Assembly: GCA_024640025.1 (NCBI GenBank)
Contig: JAHEFT010000015.1
Span: 1-36,278, forward strand
Origin: Chromatiales bacterium
Lineage (GTDB): Bacteria > Pseudomonadota > Gammaproteobacteria > Xanthomonadales > SZUA-36
Direction of reading: 5' to 3'
Length of the DNA stretch: 36,278 nucleotides
Under the pieces are notes generated by a model. It worked only from the letters and a program-made list of their open reading frames with translations, was not told the DNA's origin and searched no databases. Both the position numbers and the translations under genes were made by a program. This document shows, one piece after another, positions 9,447 through 18,785 of the stretch. The stretch's first letter is position 1. Each line of letters opens with the position of its first letter.

Positions 9447-10400
9447 ATGAACGAAGCGTCCCGCATTCGGATTTTATTTGCGGGCACACCCGATTTCTCG
9501 GTCCCCCCTTTGCAGAAACTTATCGACGCGGGCCTGCCGCCCGTCGCCGTACTGACCCAACCGGACCGCCCTGCCGGCCGCGGCAGGCAGTTGCTGGCCA
9601 GCCCGGTCAAGATGGCTGCGGCAGTCTCAGGGATTCCAGTGCATCAGCCAGCCACTCTCAGAAGCGAGGCAGCCTTTGAGCTGGTTTCAGGGCTAAAGCC
9701 GGACTTGATGATCGTGGTCGCCTATGGCCTGATTCTACCCGCGAATATCCTGCAAACCCCCCGCTTCGGCTGCTGGAATATCCATGCATCCCTGCTCCCC
9801 CGCTGGCGCGGTGCAGCGCCAATCCAGAGGGCCATCGAAGCGGGCGACCTGGAATCCGGCATCTGTATCATGCAAATGGATGAGGGTCTGGATACTGGTC
9901 CGGTCATCAGCCGCCGGGTGATCCGGTTGGAGGAAGCAGAAACTGGCGGCAGTTTGCATGACCGGCTTTCGGAACTGGGTGCATCCGCCCTGCTATCCTG
10001 CGTGCAACGGCTTTGCCGCGGAGAATCGGTAGAAGCCATGCGACAATCCGAATTCGGTATTACCTATGCCAAAAAACTGGACAAGGCCGAAGCCCGAATC
10101 AACTGGAGCGACCCGGCTGAAGCACTGGAGCGGCGCATCCGTGCGTTCAACCCCTGGCCGGTCACCTGGTGTATGGTGGGCGCAGAGCGAACCCGCATTT
10201 TCAAGGCGCATAACATTCGTGAAGAGCATCACCAACCACCCGGAACGGTATTGGCTGCCGGCAAGCAGGGGATCGACATCGCCACCGGCAAACAGGTGCT
10301 GCGCTTGCTGGAACTCCAGCGCCCGGGCAAGCGCCGAATGAGTGCGGCGGACTACCTCAACGCAGTATCACTGCCTGCCCGCCTGGACCATGAAACGTGA
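9447..10400 (+). CDS. fmt: Methionyl-tRNA formyltransferase
   Basis: 317 residues. It transfers the formyl group of 10-formyl-tetrahydrofolate to Met-tRNAi for initiation. The catalytic domain shows ILFAGTPDFSVPPLQKL near the N-terminus and the hallmark NIHASLLPRWRGAAP with its Asn, His and following residues; an OB-like C-terminal domain (about 210-315) binds tRNA. The stop overlaps the GTG start of rsmB (GTGA), so the two are probably coupled. The def-fmt-rsmB order is common in proteobacteria. Confidence 0.98.
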   Translation: MNEASRIRILFAGTPDFSVPPLQKLIDAGLPPVAVLTQPDRPAGRGRQLLASPVKMAAAVSGIPVHQPATLRSEAAFELVSGLKPDLMIVVAYGLILPANILQTPRFGCWNIHASLLPRWRGAAPIQRAIEAGDLESGICIMQMDEGLDTGPVISRRVIRLEEAETGGSLHDRLSELGASALLSCVQRLCRGESVEAMRQSEFGITYAKKLDKAEARINWSDPAEALERRIRAFNPWPVTWCMVGAERTRIFKAHNIREEHHQPPGTVLAAGKQGIDIATGKQVLRLLELQRPGKRRMSAADYLNAVSLPARLDHET

Positions 10401-11713
10401 AAAAGCCACCTCCCGCCGGTTCGCGCCTGGCCGCTCTGAAAATGCTCCAAAACGTATTGAACTCGGGCGCCAATCTCGGCGATGCGGAATCTGAAAACTC
10501 ACCGGATGACGCGAGGGACCGGGCGTTTGCACGTCACCTGGCCTACGGAGTCCTGCGCTGGCTGACTGCGCTCGAGTGGCTGGCGGACCAGTTGCTGAAA
10601 AAACCGCTGAGACAAAAGGACCAGGACATTAACCTTCTGATCCTGATCGGAATTTTCCAGTTATGGAAGGGTGACGCTGCCGCCCATGCGGCCATCCATG
10701 AAAGCGCTGAATGTGCCAGGAAAGTCGGCAAACCCTGGGCTGTATCGGTCATTAACGCCGTGTTACGCAGATTCCAGCGCGAACAGGCCGATTTGACTGC
10801 ACGGTTGGCAAACACGGATGAACAATATGCCCACCCGGTCTGGCTGCTGAAAATCCTGAGGGCTGACTGGCCACAAGAGTGGGGACGAATCGTCGAGGCC
10901 AACAACCAACCGGGACCTCTCTGGATCAGGCTAAACCGGAATTTCGATACCGCAGACACGATCAAGGGGTTGCGGGAGGGCGGTTTCGAGGTAAAACACC
11001 ACCCCGTGGTAGAGGAAGCCCTGAAAATCAGTCCAGCCGCTGGCGTGGGGGCACTGCCGGGTTTTGAGCAAGGGAGATTTTCCGTTCAGGACCCTGCCGC
11101 CCAACTGGCTGCCGGTTTACTGGACCTCCAGGCGGGCCAGCGTGTCCTCGATGCATGTGCCGCACCCGGGGGGAAAACCTGTCACATTCTGGAAGCGGAG
11201 CCCGACGTGGCATTGACAGCCCTGGACCTGAGCCCTGCCCGGCTAAAGCGCGTTGAGGAGAGTCTTACCCGCCTCGGTTTTGGTGGTTCCAGACAGGTCA
11301 GGCTGACGGCCGCAAACGCGTCGGAAGCCAGTGAGTGGTGGGATGAAATCTGCTTCGACCGCATACTGCTGGATGCGCCTTGCACGGCGACCGGCGTCAT
11401 TCGACGCCACCCAGAGATCAAGTGGCTGAGAAGCCCTGAACAGGTCAGGGAGGCCGCAGCTCTGCAGAGCCGGCTGCTGATGCAACTCTGGCCACTGCTG
11501 AAGCCGGGGGGTATCCTCTTATACGCGACCTGTTCGGTATTAAGGACCGAAAACAGTAAGCAAATACAACAGTTTGTCGATCTTCATCCAGATGCGGAGC
11601 TGGCAGAAATCAATGCAACCTGGGGTCAAAACCTCGACTACGGCCGGCAAATCCTGCCCGGCGAACTGGACATGGACGGGTTTTTCTATGCCAGCCTGCA
11701 TAAGAACACCTGA
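10397..11713 (+). CDS. rsmB: 16S rRNA (cytosine-967-C5)-methyltransferase
   Basis: 438 residues from GTG 10397, coupled to the end of fmt. The N-terminal 140 residues are the NusB-like RNA-binding domain. The SAM-dependent domain has motif I LDACAAPGGKT, the LLDAPCTATGVIRRHPEIKW motif with the release Cys, and YATCSV with the nucleophilic Cys. The family (RsmB/Fmu/Sun) methylates C967 of 16S rRNA. The last 26 bases overlap the start of the DUF4390 gene. Confidence 0.97.
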   Translation: MKKPPPAGSRLAALKMLQNVLNSGANLGDAESENSPDDARDRAFARHLAYGVLRWLTALEWLADQLLKKPLRQKDQDINLLILIGIFQLWKGDAAAHAAIHESAECARKVGKPWAVSVINAVLRRFQREQADLTARLANTDEQYAHPVWLLKILRADWPQEWGRIVEANNQPGPLWIRLNRNFDTADTIKGLREGGFEVKHHPVVEEALKISPAAGVGALPGFEQGRFSVQDPAAQLAAGLLDLQAGQRVLDACAAPGGKTCHILEAEPDVALTALDLSPARLKRVEESLTRLGFGGSRQVRLTAANASEASEWWDEICFDRILLDAPCTATGVIRRHPEIKWLRSPEQVREAAALQSRLLMQLWPLLKPGGILLYATCSVLRTENSKQIQQFVDLHPDAELAEINATWGQNLDYGRQILPGELDMDGFFYASLHKNT

Positions 11714-12263
11714 AGCGGCCCATTTCTTTTTTCTGGCAGTGGCGCTTGCCCTGGCCGGTTGCACCAACCCCGAAGCAGACAGCCGGTTTGAACTGTTGCG
11801 GATTCAATCAAACTGGACCAACGGCATTTTGAACGTAACTTCAGAACAGAAAATGTCGTTAAGCGAAGAAGCCAGGAATGCGTTGATCCATGGTGTCCCG
11901 CTTATCCTCGAACTGGAACTCGTGTTGCGCAATACAGGCAGCCAGGCGCGGGTCGGGCAGGCAACAAGCCGTTACGAAATTCGTTATCTGCCGCTCAGTG
12001 ATTATTATCAGCTGACTTTTTCAGAAACAGAAACCGTCAAGACATTTCCCCGCCTGCGGCATGTCATGGCGGAACTCTCCACCCTGCAGGCGCATGTCGA
12101 AACAGGAGTCTTGCCTGCCGGGGAGTATGAGTTGCTGGCCAGGGTGAGACTTGATCAACTTAAAATGCCGCCACCGATGAGACTTCCGGTGCTGCTTTCC
12201 GCGAAGTGGCGCCACGATTCATCCTGGTCTTCCTGGCCGCTGCAGATCGAGCCTGGAGCATGA
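11688..12263 (+). CDS. DUF4390 protein, predicted lipoprotein
   Basis: 191 residues. The start ATG 11688 lies inside the end of rsmB with GGACGGG just upstream; a reading from 11574 would put unrelated rsmB-antiframe sequence before the signal peptide. The N-terminus has a hydrophobic stretch ending in LALAGC, a lipobox with Cys25, so the mature protein may be lipid-anchored. The remainder (LSEEARNALIHGVPLILELELVLR, then beta-rich sequence ending in WRHDSSWSSWPL) is typical of DUF4390. The gene precedes an NtrY-type kinase in many gammaproteobacteria, which suggests an envelope accessory to that sensor; this is context only. Confidence 0.82.
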   Translation: MPACIRTPEAAHFFFLAVALALAGCTNPEADSRFELLRIQSNWTNGILNVTSEQKMSLSEEARNALIHGVPLILELELVLRNTGSQARVGQATSRYEIRYLPLSDYYQLTFSETETVKTFPRLRHVMAELSTLQAHVETGVLPAGEYELLARVRLDQLKMPPPMRLPVLLSAKWRHDSSWSSWPLQIEPGA

Positions 12264-12270
12264 TGGCATC

Positions 12271-14505
12271 ATGAATTCCGCTGCAAGGAAAAAACACCGG
12301 ATGAGGCGCCTGATGTTCCGGACCATGCCCCTGGTGGCGCTCCTGGCGGCGCTCTTAGTGGCCCTGTTGCTGGTATCCGGGGCCCAGACGGAATCGGGCG
12401 GACCTGGTCCCGATAACAGCTTTATCTGGGTGCTGATAGTTACGGTCCTTGCCCTGGCGATTCTTCTCTGGAGCATCGGGTACCGTCTCATTGCCCTCGT
12501 GAGGAACGTGCGTAACGGCGTGCCCGGGGCGCTTCTTTCGGCTCGCTGGGTACGGAACTTCATCGCCCTTTCATTACCTCCGGCGCTGATTGTATATTTC
12601 TTCTCCGCATGGTTCCTGACCAGTACGATCGACAACTGGTTTGACGTTCGCGTAGAAGCAGCTCTTCAGGACTCGCTGCGCCTGGGTCAGCAGTTTCTGG
12701 ATACCCGGACGCTGCAGGTTCGCAATCAGCTGAAAGAAACTGCCAGTGACCTCACGTTGTTACAGGAGGATGGAGAATCTCTCAGGCGTGCCCTTTTGTC
12801 CCGGGTGCGCTCTGCCGGGCCCACTGAACTTTCGGTCATGGAAACCGGCGGCAAGCTGGTCGCCACCGCCAACATAAACGCCCTGACAGGCCTGCCGGAG
12901 CGCCCTGGAGACTTCGCCATTATTCAGGCCACTGAACAGGGTGAGTACGCCGCCGCCGAACCAACGGCAGATGGCAGCCTGCAGATTCGTGTAGTGCTGT
13001 TAATGCCGGCGACCTACCCGGGCAGCTCGGCGCGGATTCTGCAAGCCATTTATCCGCTGCCCGCGGATATCACAACGCTGGCGGGCTCAATTGAGCAGGA
13101 ATATCACCGCTACCAGAATGTCAGCTACCTGCGGCAATCGTTGAAACAGAGCTTCCTGCTGGTCCTTTCCCTGGTATTGATACTCACGATACTGTTGGCC
13201 ATGCTGGCGGCGCTGCATGCATCCCGGCGGCTGGTCGCTCCCCTGTCGTCCCTGTCGTCTGCCACCCGTGAGATTGCCGCGGGCGATTTCGGCAAGGAAG
13301 TGGCCTCCGGTCAGCGGGATGAAATCGGCTTCCTGGTGGAATCGTTCAACCAGATGACCCAGGCGCTGAAGACCGCCAGCCATGAGGCGGAAGAAAGCCG
13401 CGCTGAACTCCAGGCCCAGGGAGAATACCTGGAAACGGTGCTCGGCAATCTATCGTCCGGCGTCCTCACGATTGATGACCACATGCGGATCGTGACCACC
13501 AACGCGGCCTGCAAACAGATTCTCGGGCTGCCAGCGGGAACTGAAACCAGTCTCCCGAACCCGGATCCAGGCGGACAGCCGCTGGAGAATCTTTCCACGT
13601 ACGCACCTTTCCTGACCACCTTCATCGCTGCGGTCAAACAACAGGTGAGCCGGGGCAGAAGCGAATGGCAACAGGAAATAAGGATCAATCATCCCGGAAC
13701 ACCCCTGGTTCTGCTGATGCGCGGTTCGCGGCTGCCGATGATCACTCTTCCCGATGAAAAGGCCAGTCACGGCTACGTCGTGGTTTTCGATGACGTGACT
13801 ATTCTGAACCAGGCCCAAAGGGATGCCGCCTGGTCGGAGGTGGCCCGGCGGCTGGCACACGAAGTCAAGAACCCGCTGACCCCTATCCGGCTCGCCGCTG
13901 AGCGGTTACGCATGAAGCTGGCTGACAAGCTGGAATCCGATGACCGGGCGATGCTGGACAAAGCGTCCGGCACCATCGTGACCCAGGTCGAAGCGCTTCG
14001 CGAACTTGTCGATGCGTTTGGCGACTATGCGCAGGAGCCACAGCTCAGCCTTGAAGCCATTCGCCTGGATAGTTTGATCCGCGAAGTTGTCACCCTTTAC
14101 CAACAAGGCGACCCCGTGCTGAATTTCAAGCTCGATCTCTGTCCTGGGCCCGAAGGGCTCGCTGCTGACAGTGGCCGCCTCAGGCAATTGCTGATCAACC
14201 TGGTCCGCAATGCAAAGGAAGCCGGGGCCGGTGACCCGGTTTCGGTATTTATCAGGAGCGAAAAAATAGAAAAAGGCGGTGTGCCGAGGCTGAAACTCGA
14301 AATCTGGGACAACGGGCCCGGCTTTCCGGACATGGTCCTGGAGCAACCGTTCGAACCCTACATCAGCAGCAAGGGGCGGGGCAGCGGCCTGGGCCTGGCC
14401 ATTTGCCGGAAGATCATTTCCGAACACAATGGCAATATCTCGATTGCGAACCGGCCGGGAGGCGGCGCACAAGTCACTATCGATTTTCCACTTGCTTTGG
14501 GTTAA
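12271..14505 (+). CDS. ntrY: NtrY-type membrane sensor histidine kinase
   Basis: 744 residues. Membrane segments lie at about 17-35, 50-70 and 88-110, then a periplasmic region of about 180 residues, then a segment near 292-312. HAMP follows (ASRRLVAPLSSLSSATREIAAGDF), then PAS (about 385-500). The HisKA box EVARRLAHEVKNPLTPIR carries phospho-acceptor His530. The HATPase has NLVRNAKEAG (N box), DNGPGFP (G1) and GRGSGLGLAI (G2). All kinase motifs look intact. It starts 8 bases after the DUF4390 stop at a weak ribosome binding site; ATG 12301 is an alternative. It presumably phosphorylates the NtrX-like regulator encoded next. The signal is unknown; family members are linked to nitrogen, redox or envelope responses. 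Confidence 0.92.
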   Translation: MNSAARKKHRMRRLMFRTMPLVALLAALLVALLLVSGAQTESGGPGPDNSFIWVLIVTVLALAILLWSIGYRLIALVRNVRNGVPGALLSARWVRNFIALSLPPALIVYFFSAWFLTSTIDNWFDVRVEAALQDSLRLGQQFLDTRTLQVRNQLKETASDLTLLQEDGESLRRALLSRVRSAGPTELSVMETGGKLVATANINALTGLPERPGDFAIIQATEQGEYAAAEPTADGSLQIRVVLLMPATYPGSSARILQAIYPLPADITTLAGSIEQEYHRYQNVSYLRQSLKQSFLLVLSLVLILTILLAMLAALHASRRLVAPLSSLSSATREIAAGDFGKEVASGQRDEIGFLVESFNQMTQALKTASHEAEESRAELQAQGEYLETVLGNLSSGVLTIDDHMRIVTTNAACKQILGLPAGTETSLPNPDPGGQPLENLSTYAPFLTTFIAAVKQQVSRGRSEWQQEIRINHPGTPLVLLMRGSRLPMITLPDEKASHGYVVVFDDVTILNQAQRDAAWSEVARRLAHEVKNPLTPIRLAAERLRMKLADKLESDDRAMLDKASGTIVTQVEALRELVDAFGDYAQEPQLSLEAIRLDSLIREVVTLYQQGDPVLNFKLDLCPGPEGLAADSGRLRQLLINLVRNAKEAGAGDPVSVFIRSEKIEKGGVPRLKLEIWDNGPGFPDMVLEQPFEPYISSKGRGSGLGLAICRKIISEHNGNISIANRPGGGAQVTIDFPLALG

Positions 14506-14539
14506 TTTCTCGAAGCATTACACTTTTGATTGGAGTAAG

Positions 14540-14559
14540 CTGTTGCGCGAAAGCAACAG
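14540..14559 (+). repeat. Hairpin in the ntrY-ntrX gap
   Basis: CTGTTGC-GCGAAA-GCAACAG is a perfect 7-base stem just before ntrX (ATG 14574). There is no U-run after it, so a terminator is unlikely. It may set translation or the ratio of the two proteins, or act as a processing site. Confidence 0.45.
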
Positions 14560-14573
14560 ACTGCGTACACACC

Positions 14574-15941
14574 ATGAACCAGGCACAAATACTTGTCGTC
14601 GATGACGAACCAGACATCCGCGAACTCGTTCGAGACATACTTGAAGACGAGGGCTACAAAGTCGACGTCGCCGAAAACGGGCAGACCGCGCGAAAGAGTT
14701 TCGCGAAACACACGCACGATCTCGTATTGCTTGACATCTGGATGCCTGATGTTGATGGCATCACGCTGTTGAAGGAATGGTCCTCACAAGGCGGGCTGGC
14801 TTGTCCCGTCGTCATCATGTCCGGACATGGGTCCGTGGAAACCGCCATCGAGGCGACCCGTTTGGGTGCGCATGACTTCGTTCAGAAGCCGATATCACTT
14901 GCCCGCCTGTTGTCCATTGTCAGTCAGGCGATAGATGCCGGAAGAAAAGCCGGAAAACCGCGGGCTTCAACCAGCCCGGTGCCCGTTGAGCCCATCGGCA
15001 GCAGCGCACAGATGCAGGTGTTGAGAAATAAGGCGGAACAGGCAGCCGAGCACAAACTTCCTGTTCTGATTACCGGCGAAAAAGGCAGCGGACGGGAAAA
15101 CCTGGCGCGATTTGTTCATGCACTAGGTGCACACGGCGGCGATTTCATCATGATGGATCACGCCGAACTCAGCGACGATAACGCCCGGGCATACCTGCTC
15201 GGCAATGAGGCCGGCAGCGGTGAAGAGAAAACGGCAGGGCTGCTTGCGCTGGCGCGAAACGGCACACTGTTCATCCCCGATTTGCAGGAAGTTCGCGGTG
15301 AAGCCCTTAAAATTGTCGCCCGGGCGTTCGAAAGTGAAAAGGCAATAACCGGCCTGGACTGCCGGGTGATCGCTAGCGCCGGGGCGGACATTCTTGATCA
15401 CGCGCGCGAGGACAGCCGGCTTCAGCAGCTGTATTACCGGCTTAATGTTCTGCCGCTGCAGGTCCCGGCACTTCGGGACCGGCCCGATGATGTGCCGGAA
15501 CTGGTTCGATTCTATGCAGAAACATTTCCCAATAGCGAGAACCTGCCTTACCGCTCGTTTTCCGTCGCTGCACAGAACCGGTTGCGGAACCATAGCTGGC
15601 CGGGAAACATCCGCGAATTGCGCAACCTGGTGCAGCGGTTGCTGGTATTGGGCGGCGATGGTGAGGTTTCACTGGGTGAGGTGGAAGAAGCGCTGCAACA
15701 AAGCCCGGCCGAACCCAACGGCAATGTGACGGACCATCCTCCTTTCTTCAACCTACCGCTGCGCGAAGCCCGCGAGCAGTTCGAGCGCGAATATCTTGTC
15801 TACAAACTGAAAGAGGCAGGAGGAAGCGTGGGCAAGCTGGCTGAATCGGTTGGCATGGAACGCACGCACCTGTATCGAAAACTTCGGGCCCTTGGGATCG
15901 ACTCCAAGAATGCCATGGTTTCCGGCGAGACCAGAAAATGA
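14574..15941 (+). CDS. ntrX: NtrX-like response regulator with degenerate AAA+ domain
   Basis: 455 residues from ATG 14574; a reading from 14403 would run inside ntrY. Receiver domain residues 1-120 keep Asp10, Asp11, phospho-acceptor Asp54 (LVLLDIWMPD) and Lys105. A sigma-54-activator-type AAA+ domain follows but is degraded: Walker A reads GEKGSGRE (Lys replaced by Arg174), the GAFTGA loop is absent (GNEAGSGEEKTAG in its place), and Walker B reads GTLFIPDL instead of GTLFLDEI. The arginine-rich sensor region RLNVLPLQVPALRDR and WPGNIRELRNL are retained, and the C-terminus is a Fis-type HTH (ESVGMERTHLYRKLRAL). It probably binds DNA without driving sigma-54. Its TGA overlaps the trkA ATG. 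Confidence 0.92.
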   Translation: MNQAQILVVDDEPDIRELVRDILEDEGYKVDVAENGQTARKSFAKHTHDLVLLDIWMPDVDGITLLKEWSSQGGLACPVVIMSGHGSVETAIEATRLGAHDFVQKPISLARLLSIVSQAIDAGRKAGKPRASTSPVPVEPIGSSAQMQVLRNKAEQAAEHKLPVLITGEKGSGRENLARFVHALGAHGGDFIMMDHAELSDDNARAYLLGNEAGSGEEKTAGLLALARNGTLFIPDLQEVRGEALKIVARAFESEKAITGLDCRVIASAGADILDHAREDSRLQQLYYRLNVLPLQVPALRDRPDDVPELVRFYAETFPNSENLPYRSFSVAAQNRLRNHSWPGNIRELRNLVQRLLVLGGDGEVSLGEVEEALQQSPAEPNGNVTDHPPFFNLPLREAREQFEREYLVYKLKEAGGSVGKLAESVGMERTHLYRKLRALGIDSKNAMVSGETRK

Positions 15942-17314
15942 AAATCGTCATCCTCGGAGCCGGACAGGTCGGCTCTACCGTGGCTTACAGTCTTTCCACC
16001 GAAGAAAATGACATCACCGTCGTTGACACCAACGCCAGGCACCTGAAAGAGCTGCAGGATCGCCTGGACATTCGCGGCGTCCTTGGCCACGCTTCACATC
16101 CGACGGTCCTGGTGCGGGCAGGCATTGAAGACGCAGACATGATCATTGCCCTCACCAGCAGCGACGAAGTGAATATGACCGCCTGCCAGGTGGCGTATAC
16201 GCTGTACAAGACACCCACGAGGATTGCGCGCATCAGGTCCTCGGATTACATCGATAAACCCAGATTATTCGAACGCGAACATTGCCCGGTCGATGTGCTG
16301 ATAAGTCCTGAAACCCTGGTGACGCAATATATCGCCCGGTTGATCGAGTATCCAGGTGCCCTTCAGGTTCTGGACTTCGCCGACGGGCGGGCCCAGCTCG
16401 TCGCCACCCGGGCCTATGCCGACGGACCGCTTGTAGGTCACCGTTTGCATACTTTGCGAAACCATCTGCCGGCCGGCGCCGAGGCACGCGTGGCTGCTAT
16501 TTACCGGCAGGACAAAACCATCATCCCGGACGGCCTGACGGTCATTGAGGAAAACGACATCGTCTTCTTCCTGGCTGCGCAGCGCTATATCCGCACGATG
16601 ATGAAAGAGCTGCGGCCCATGGACAACCCGGTTCGCCGTATCATTCTCGCCGGCGGTGGAAATATCGGCGGCAACCTGGCCCGGCAACTTGAACGCAACC
16701 ATCATGTAAAAGTTATCGAGCGTGACGCGGAACGGGCCGAAGCCATTGCGGAAACACTGGAAAAGGCCATCGTGCTGGTCGGTGACTGCTCCGATGAGGA
16801 ACTTTTGCGCGAAGAGGCGATAGACACAACGGATGTTTATTGCGTTCTAACCAACGACGATGCAGCCAACATCCTGTCTTCGATGCTGGCCAAGCGGATG
16901 GGCGCCGAAAAAGTCATTGCCATTATCAACCGGCCATCCTACGTCGACCTGGTGGAATCAAGCTCGATTGATATCGCCGTTTCGCCACAGCAAATCACCA
17001 TCGGTGCACTGCTGACCCACATCAGGCGGGGGAACATGGTTCGTATCCACTCTCTGCGCCGTGGCGCAGCCGAAGCCATTGAAGCCGTGGCTCTCGGGGA
17101 CAAGCGCAGTTCAAAAGTGGTTGGCAGAGCGATCGAAGACATAGACCTTCCGGCCGGAACGACGATTCCGGCGGTCGTTCGCGGCGAGGACGTCATCATC
17201 GCGCACCATGACACCGTCATCCTGGAAAACGATCACGTGATTCTGTTCGTTCCTGACAAGCGACAGATTATCGCGGTGGAACGACTTTTCCAGGTCGGCG
17301 CCATTTTTATCTGA
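15938..17314 (+). CDS. trkA: Trk potassium uptake regulatory subunit TrkA
   Basis: 458 residues with the duplicated RCK layout: N1 (MKIVILGAGQVGSTVA, Gly7-Gly12 dinucleotide loop), C1 about 135-225, N2 starting near residue 233 (IILAGGGNIGGNLA) and C2 near the end. It is the cytoplasmic NAD(H)/ATP-binding gating ring of the Trk channel. It overlaps ntrX by 4 bases (ATGA) and is followed 7 bases later by trkH, its membrane partner. Confidence 0.97.
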   Translation: MKIVILGAGQVGSTVAYSLSTEENDITVVDTNARHLKELQDRLDIRGVLGHASHPTVLVRAGIEDADMIIALTSSDEVNMTACQVAYTLYKTPTRIARIRSSDYIDKPRLFEREHCPVDVLISPETLVTQYIARLIEYPGALQVLDFADGRAQLVATRAYADGPLVGHRLHTLRNHLPAGAEARVAAIYRQDKTIIPDGLTVIEENDIVFFLAAQRYIRTMMKELRPMDNPVRRIILAGGGNIGGNLARQLERNHHVKVIERDAERAEAIAETLEKAIVLVGDCSDEELLREEAIDTTDVYCVLTNDDAANILSSMLAKRMGAEKVIAIINRPSYVDLVESSSIDIAVSPQQITIGALLTHIRRGNMVRIHSLRRGAAEAIEAVALGDKRSSKVVGRAIEDIDLPAGTTIPAVVRGEDVIIAHHDTVILENDHVILFVPDKRQIIAVERLFQVGAIFI

Positions 17315-17321
17315 GGACGCC

Positions 17322-18773
17322 ATGGGCTTTTCCGCAGTTCAAAGGGTTATCGGCTTCCTGATAGCAGGTTCCAGCCTGATGATGCTTCCGCCTGTTCTGG
17401 TATCCCTGTTCTATTCAGACGGGACGGTAGCCCTGTTCCTGGTCAGCGCCGCCCTGCTCCTGACGCTGGGATTGATTATCTACTACCCCGTACGTAAAGC
17501 GACACAGGAATTGCGCCTGCGCGATGGATTCCTGGTGGTGGTGAGCGCATGGCTCGTCCTGGCGCTGGTCGGCGCTCTGCCTTTTGTTCTGCTGACCTCA
17601 CCAGAGCTTAGCTATGTCGATGCTGTGTTCGAGTCGATGTCTGGCCTGACGACAACCGGTGCAACCATCATAACGAACATCGACGCCCTGCCCCGGGCAG
17701 TGCTTTACTTCCGCCAGCAATTGCAATGGCTTGGAGGAATGGGAATCATCGTTCTTGCGGTAGCGATCCTGCCCATGTTGAGAATCGGCGGCATGCAATT
17801 ATACCGGGCTGAAACGCCGGGCCCGATGAAAGACGCCAAGTTGACCCCCCGGATCACGGAAACCGCAAAAGCGCTTTGGTTGATTTACGTCGGCATTACC
17901 GTGCTCTGCATTTTTTCTTACTGGTTGGCCGGCATGAAATTATTTGACGCTGTCGGACATGCATTCAGTACCGTGGCCATCGGTGGGTTTTCAACCCATG
18001 ATGACAGCCTGGCCTTTTGGAACAATCCGACCGTAGAAATCGTGGCCGGCTTTTTCATGGTCTTGGCGGGAATAAACTTCGCACTGCACTTCACGGCATG
18101 GCGCCGCGCCAGCACACAGCCTTATTTTCTGGATCCTGAGCTTAAGATTTACGCTTTGCTGCTGTTCGTCTTTGCCGTCATCGCGAGTTTCTCCCTGTAT
18201 TTCATCGGCATTTATGACAGCCTTGCGGATTCATTTCGCTATGGAGCATTCCAGGTCATTTCGGCGATGACCACGACCGGCTTCACCACAGCGCCCTTTT
18301 ATACCTGGACAAGTTTTCTGCCCACGTTGTTGATATTTCTCGCATTCATTGGCGGTTGCGCCGGCAGTACGGCAGGAGGGATGAAAGTCATCCGGATTAT
18401 CCTTCTGTACCGTCAGTCGATCCGGGAAATTCAGCGGCTGATACATCCGCACGCCATCATTCCGGTGAAAATCGGCGGTCAGAAAACCTCTGACACGGTG
18501 ATCAGCGCAGTGTGGGGATTTTTCTTTTTGTATATGGCCAGTTTCGCCGTCATGACCATGCTGCTGACGGCGACCGGACTGGATGAGGAGACTTCGTACT
18601 CCGCCGTGGCCGCCTGCCTCACAAACCTGGGACCAGCCCTGGGCGCTGCCGGGCCGAATTATGCGGAATTGAATAATTTCGCCAAGATCATTCTGAGCAT
18701 CGCCATGTTGCTTGGACGGCTTGAAATATACACCTTGCTCGTCTTGCTCACCCCTGCGTTCTGGCGTGACTGA
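17322..18773 (+). CDS. trkH: Trk potassium uptake membrane subunit TrkH
   Basis: 483 residues, hydrophobic throughout, with four P-loop motifs of the K+ transporter family: MSGLTTTGATI, STVAIGGFSTHD, SAMTTTGFTTAPF and CLTNLGPALG, each holding the selectivity-filter Gly. GAGGA precedes ATG 17322. It forms the K+-conducting pore in the inner membrane and works with TrkA immediately upstream. The next gene, dtd, follows after 12 bases. Confidence 0.97.
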   Translation: MGFSAVQRVIGFLIAGSSLMMLPPVLVSLFYSDGTVALFLVSAALLLTLGLIIYYPVRKATQELRLRDGFLVVVSAWLVLALVGALPFVLLTSPELSYVDAVFESMSGLTTTGATIITNIDALPRAVLYFRQQLQWLGGMGIIVLAVAILPMLRIGGMQLYRAETPGPMKDAKLTPRITETAKALWLIYVGITVLCIFSYWLAGMKLFDAVGHAFSTVAIGGFSTHDDSLAFWNNPTVEIVAGFFMVLAGINFALHFTAWRRASTQPYFLDPELKIYALLLFVFAVIASFSLYFIGIYDSLADSFRYGAFQVISAMTTTGFTTAPFYTWTSFLPTLLIFLAFIGGCAGSTAGGMKVIRIILLYRQSIREIQRLIHPHAIIPVKIGGQKTSDTVISAVWGFFFLYMASFAVMTMLLTATGLDEETSYSAVAACLTNLGPALGAAGPNYAELNNFAKIILSIAMLLGRLEIYTLLVLLTPAFWRD

Positions 18774-18785
18774 GGATTCAGCGTC

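Noticed and set aside
14403-14573. Longer N-terminus of ntrX
   Set aside because: The extension lies inside ntrY in another frame; the receiver domain begins at ATG 14574.
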